A program made the position numbers and the translations under genes. Below the pieces are notes generated by a model. That model had not been told where the DNA came from, did not search any database, and worked only from the letters and a program-made list of their open reading frames with translations. 14,706 bases of DNA from an uncultured Clostridia bacterium (GTDB lineage Bacteria > Bacillota > Clostridia > Oscillospirales > Oscillospiraceae): assembly GCA_946187475.1 (NCBI GenBank), contig CAMHRJ010000027.1, positions 1-14,706 of the forward strand. The letters run 5' to 3'. Positions 14,576 through 14,706 of the stretch are shown here, piece after piece. Every line of letters begins with the position of its first letter. Positions within the stretch are counted from its first letter, which is position 1.

Positions 14576-14604
14576 ATTCTACACCGAACCGTGACGAATG
14601 TCAA
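14576..14604 (-). promoter_or_regulatory. Promoter of the LexA-like gene
   Basis: On the - strand: perfect TTGACA (14599-14604), a 17-nt spacer and TAGAAT (14576-14581). The predicted start is near 14569, about 30 nt before ATG 14538. The -35 is embedded in one operator copy. Confidence 0.82.
14592..14603 (-). promoter_or_regulatory. Putative LexA-like operator overlapping the -35
   Basis: TGAC-GAAT-GTCA within CGTGACGAATGTCA. It shares five bases with the -35 hexamer TTGACA. It begins exactly 33 bp from the second copy, about three helical turns, so two repressor dimers could sit on the same DNA face and block polymerase. Confidence 0.68.
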
Positions 14605-14621
14605 CTATTGATTTGGAAAAA

Positions 14622-14651
14622 GGGACTGTCGCCCGTATGGGCGGCAGTCCC
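14622..14651 (-). terminator. Terminator of a - strand gene beyond the right edge
   Basis: A 13-bp stem with one G-T pair (14622-14634 with 14639-14651) and a GTAT loop. On the - strand it is followed by TTTTTCC; on the + strand there is no T-run. It would end a - strand transcript entering from the right, insulating the LexA-like promoter. A second inverted repeat, CCCGGTGT (14668-14675) with ACACCGGG (14690-14697), lies next to it. Nothing else is visible to the end of the window. Confidence 0.7.
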
Positions 14652-14706
14652 GCAGACTGTCAAAGAACCCGGTGTAATGCTCAGGCAAAACACCGGGAAT
14701 TATCGT

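Noticed and set aside
14605..14706. A - strand coding 3' end entering from the right edge (frame ending at 14605)
   Set aside because: The open frame would pass through the terminator stem and end against the -35 of the LexA-like gene; the stretch is better read as intergenic hairpins. The true gene probably ends beyond the window.

Overview
The window looks like a chromosomal accessory region of a Gram-positive gut-type Clostridia bacterium, probably Oscillospiraceae/Ruminococcaceae-like. This is an inference from strong AGGAGG-type ribosome sites, sigma-A-like promoters, the EPS gene families and moderately high GC. I see no tRNA, rRNA, CRISPR array, transposase or phage gene.

Left two thirds (1-9434, + strand): the distal part of an exopolysaccharide (EPS) or capsule locus. 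It opens with the 3' end of a repeat-rich, presumably surface protein ending in a cysteine-dependent phosphatase domain. A 218-nt gap follows that is packed with inverted repeats. Then come a tightly coupled set: an EpsG/Wzy-like polymerase, a GT4 glycosyltransferase, a polysaccharide pyruvyl transferase-family protein, a Wzx-type flippase and an iron-sulfur/F420-hydrogenase-beta-like protein. After these are a lipoprotein and a CpsB/YwqE-type PHP phosphatase. Coupling is by overlaps or gaps of 0-12 nt up to the iron-sulfur gene. A strong bidirectional terminator at about 9472-9509 closes the block.

Middle (9524-12013, - strand): a three-gene operon of GtrA-like flippase, DPM1-like GT2 and a polytopic membrane protein. 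It is laid out like a Gtr-type three-component glycosylation module. Its promoter at 12087-12115 is close to consensus. The GT2 appears to have lost the conserved GKG loop by an in-frame deletion.

Right (12147-14706): a + strand promoter drives a HAD phosphatase and a 56-residue membrane microprotein, ending in a perfect 32-bp palindromic terminator. Facing it on the - strand is a LexA-like repressor followed by an unrecognised protein with HTH-like segments. The LexA promoter carries two copies of TGAC-N4-GTCA, 33 bp apart, one over the -35 and one at the transcription start. These are a candidate autoregulatory operator unlike the Bacillus SOS box.

Most notable for follow-up: the structured leader at 1599-1777, the two unusual operators in front of the LexA-like gene, the GT2 deletion, and the repeat-phosphatase surface protein.
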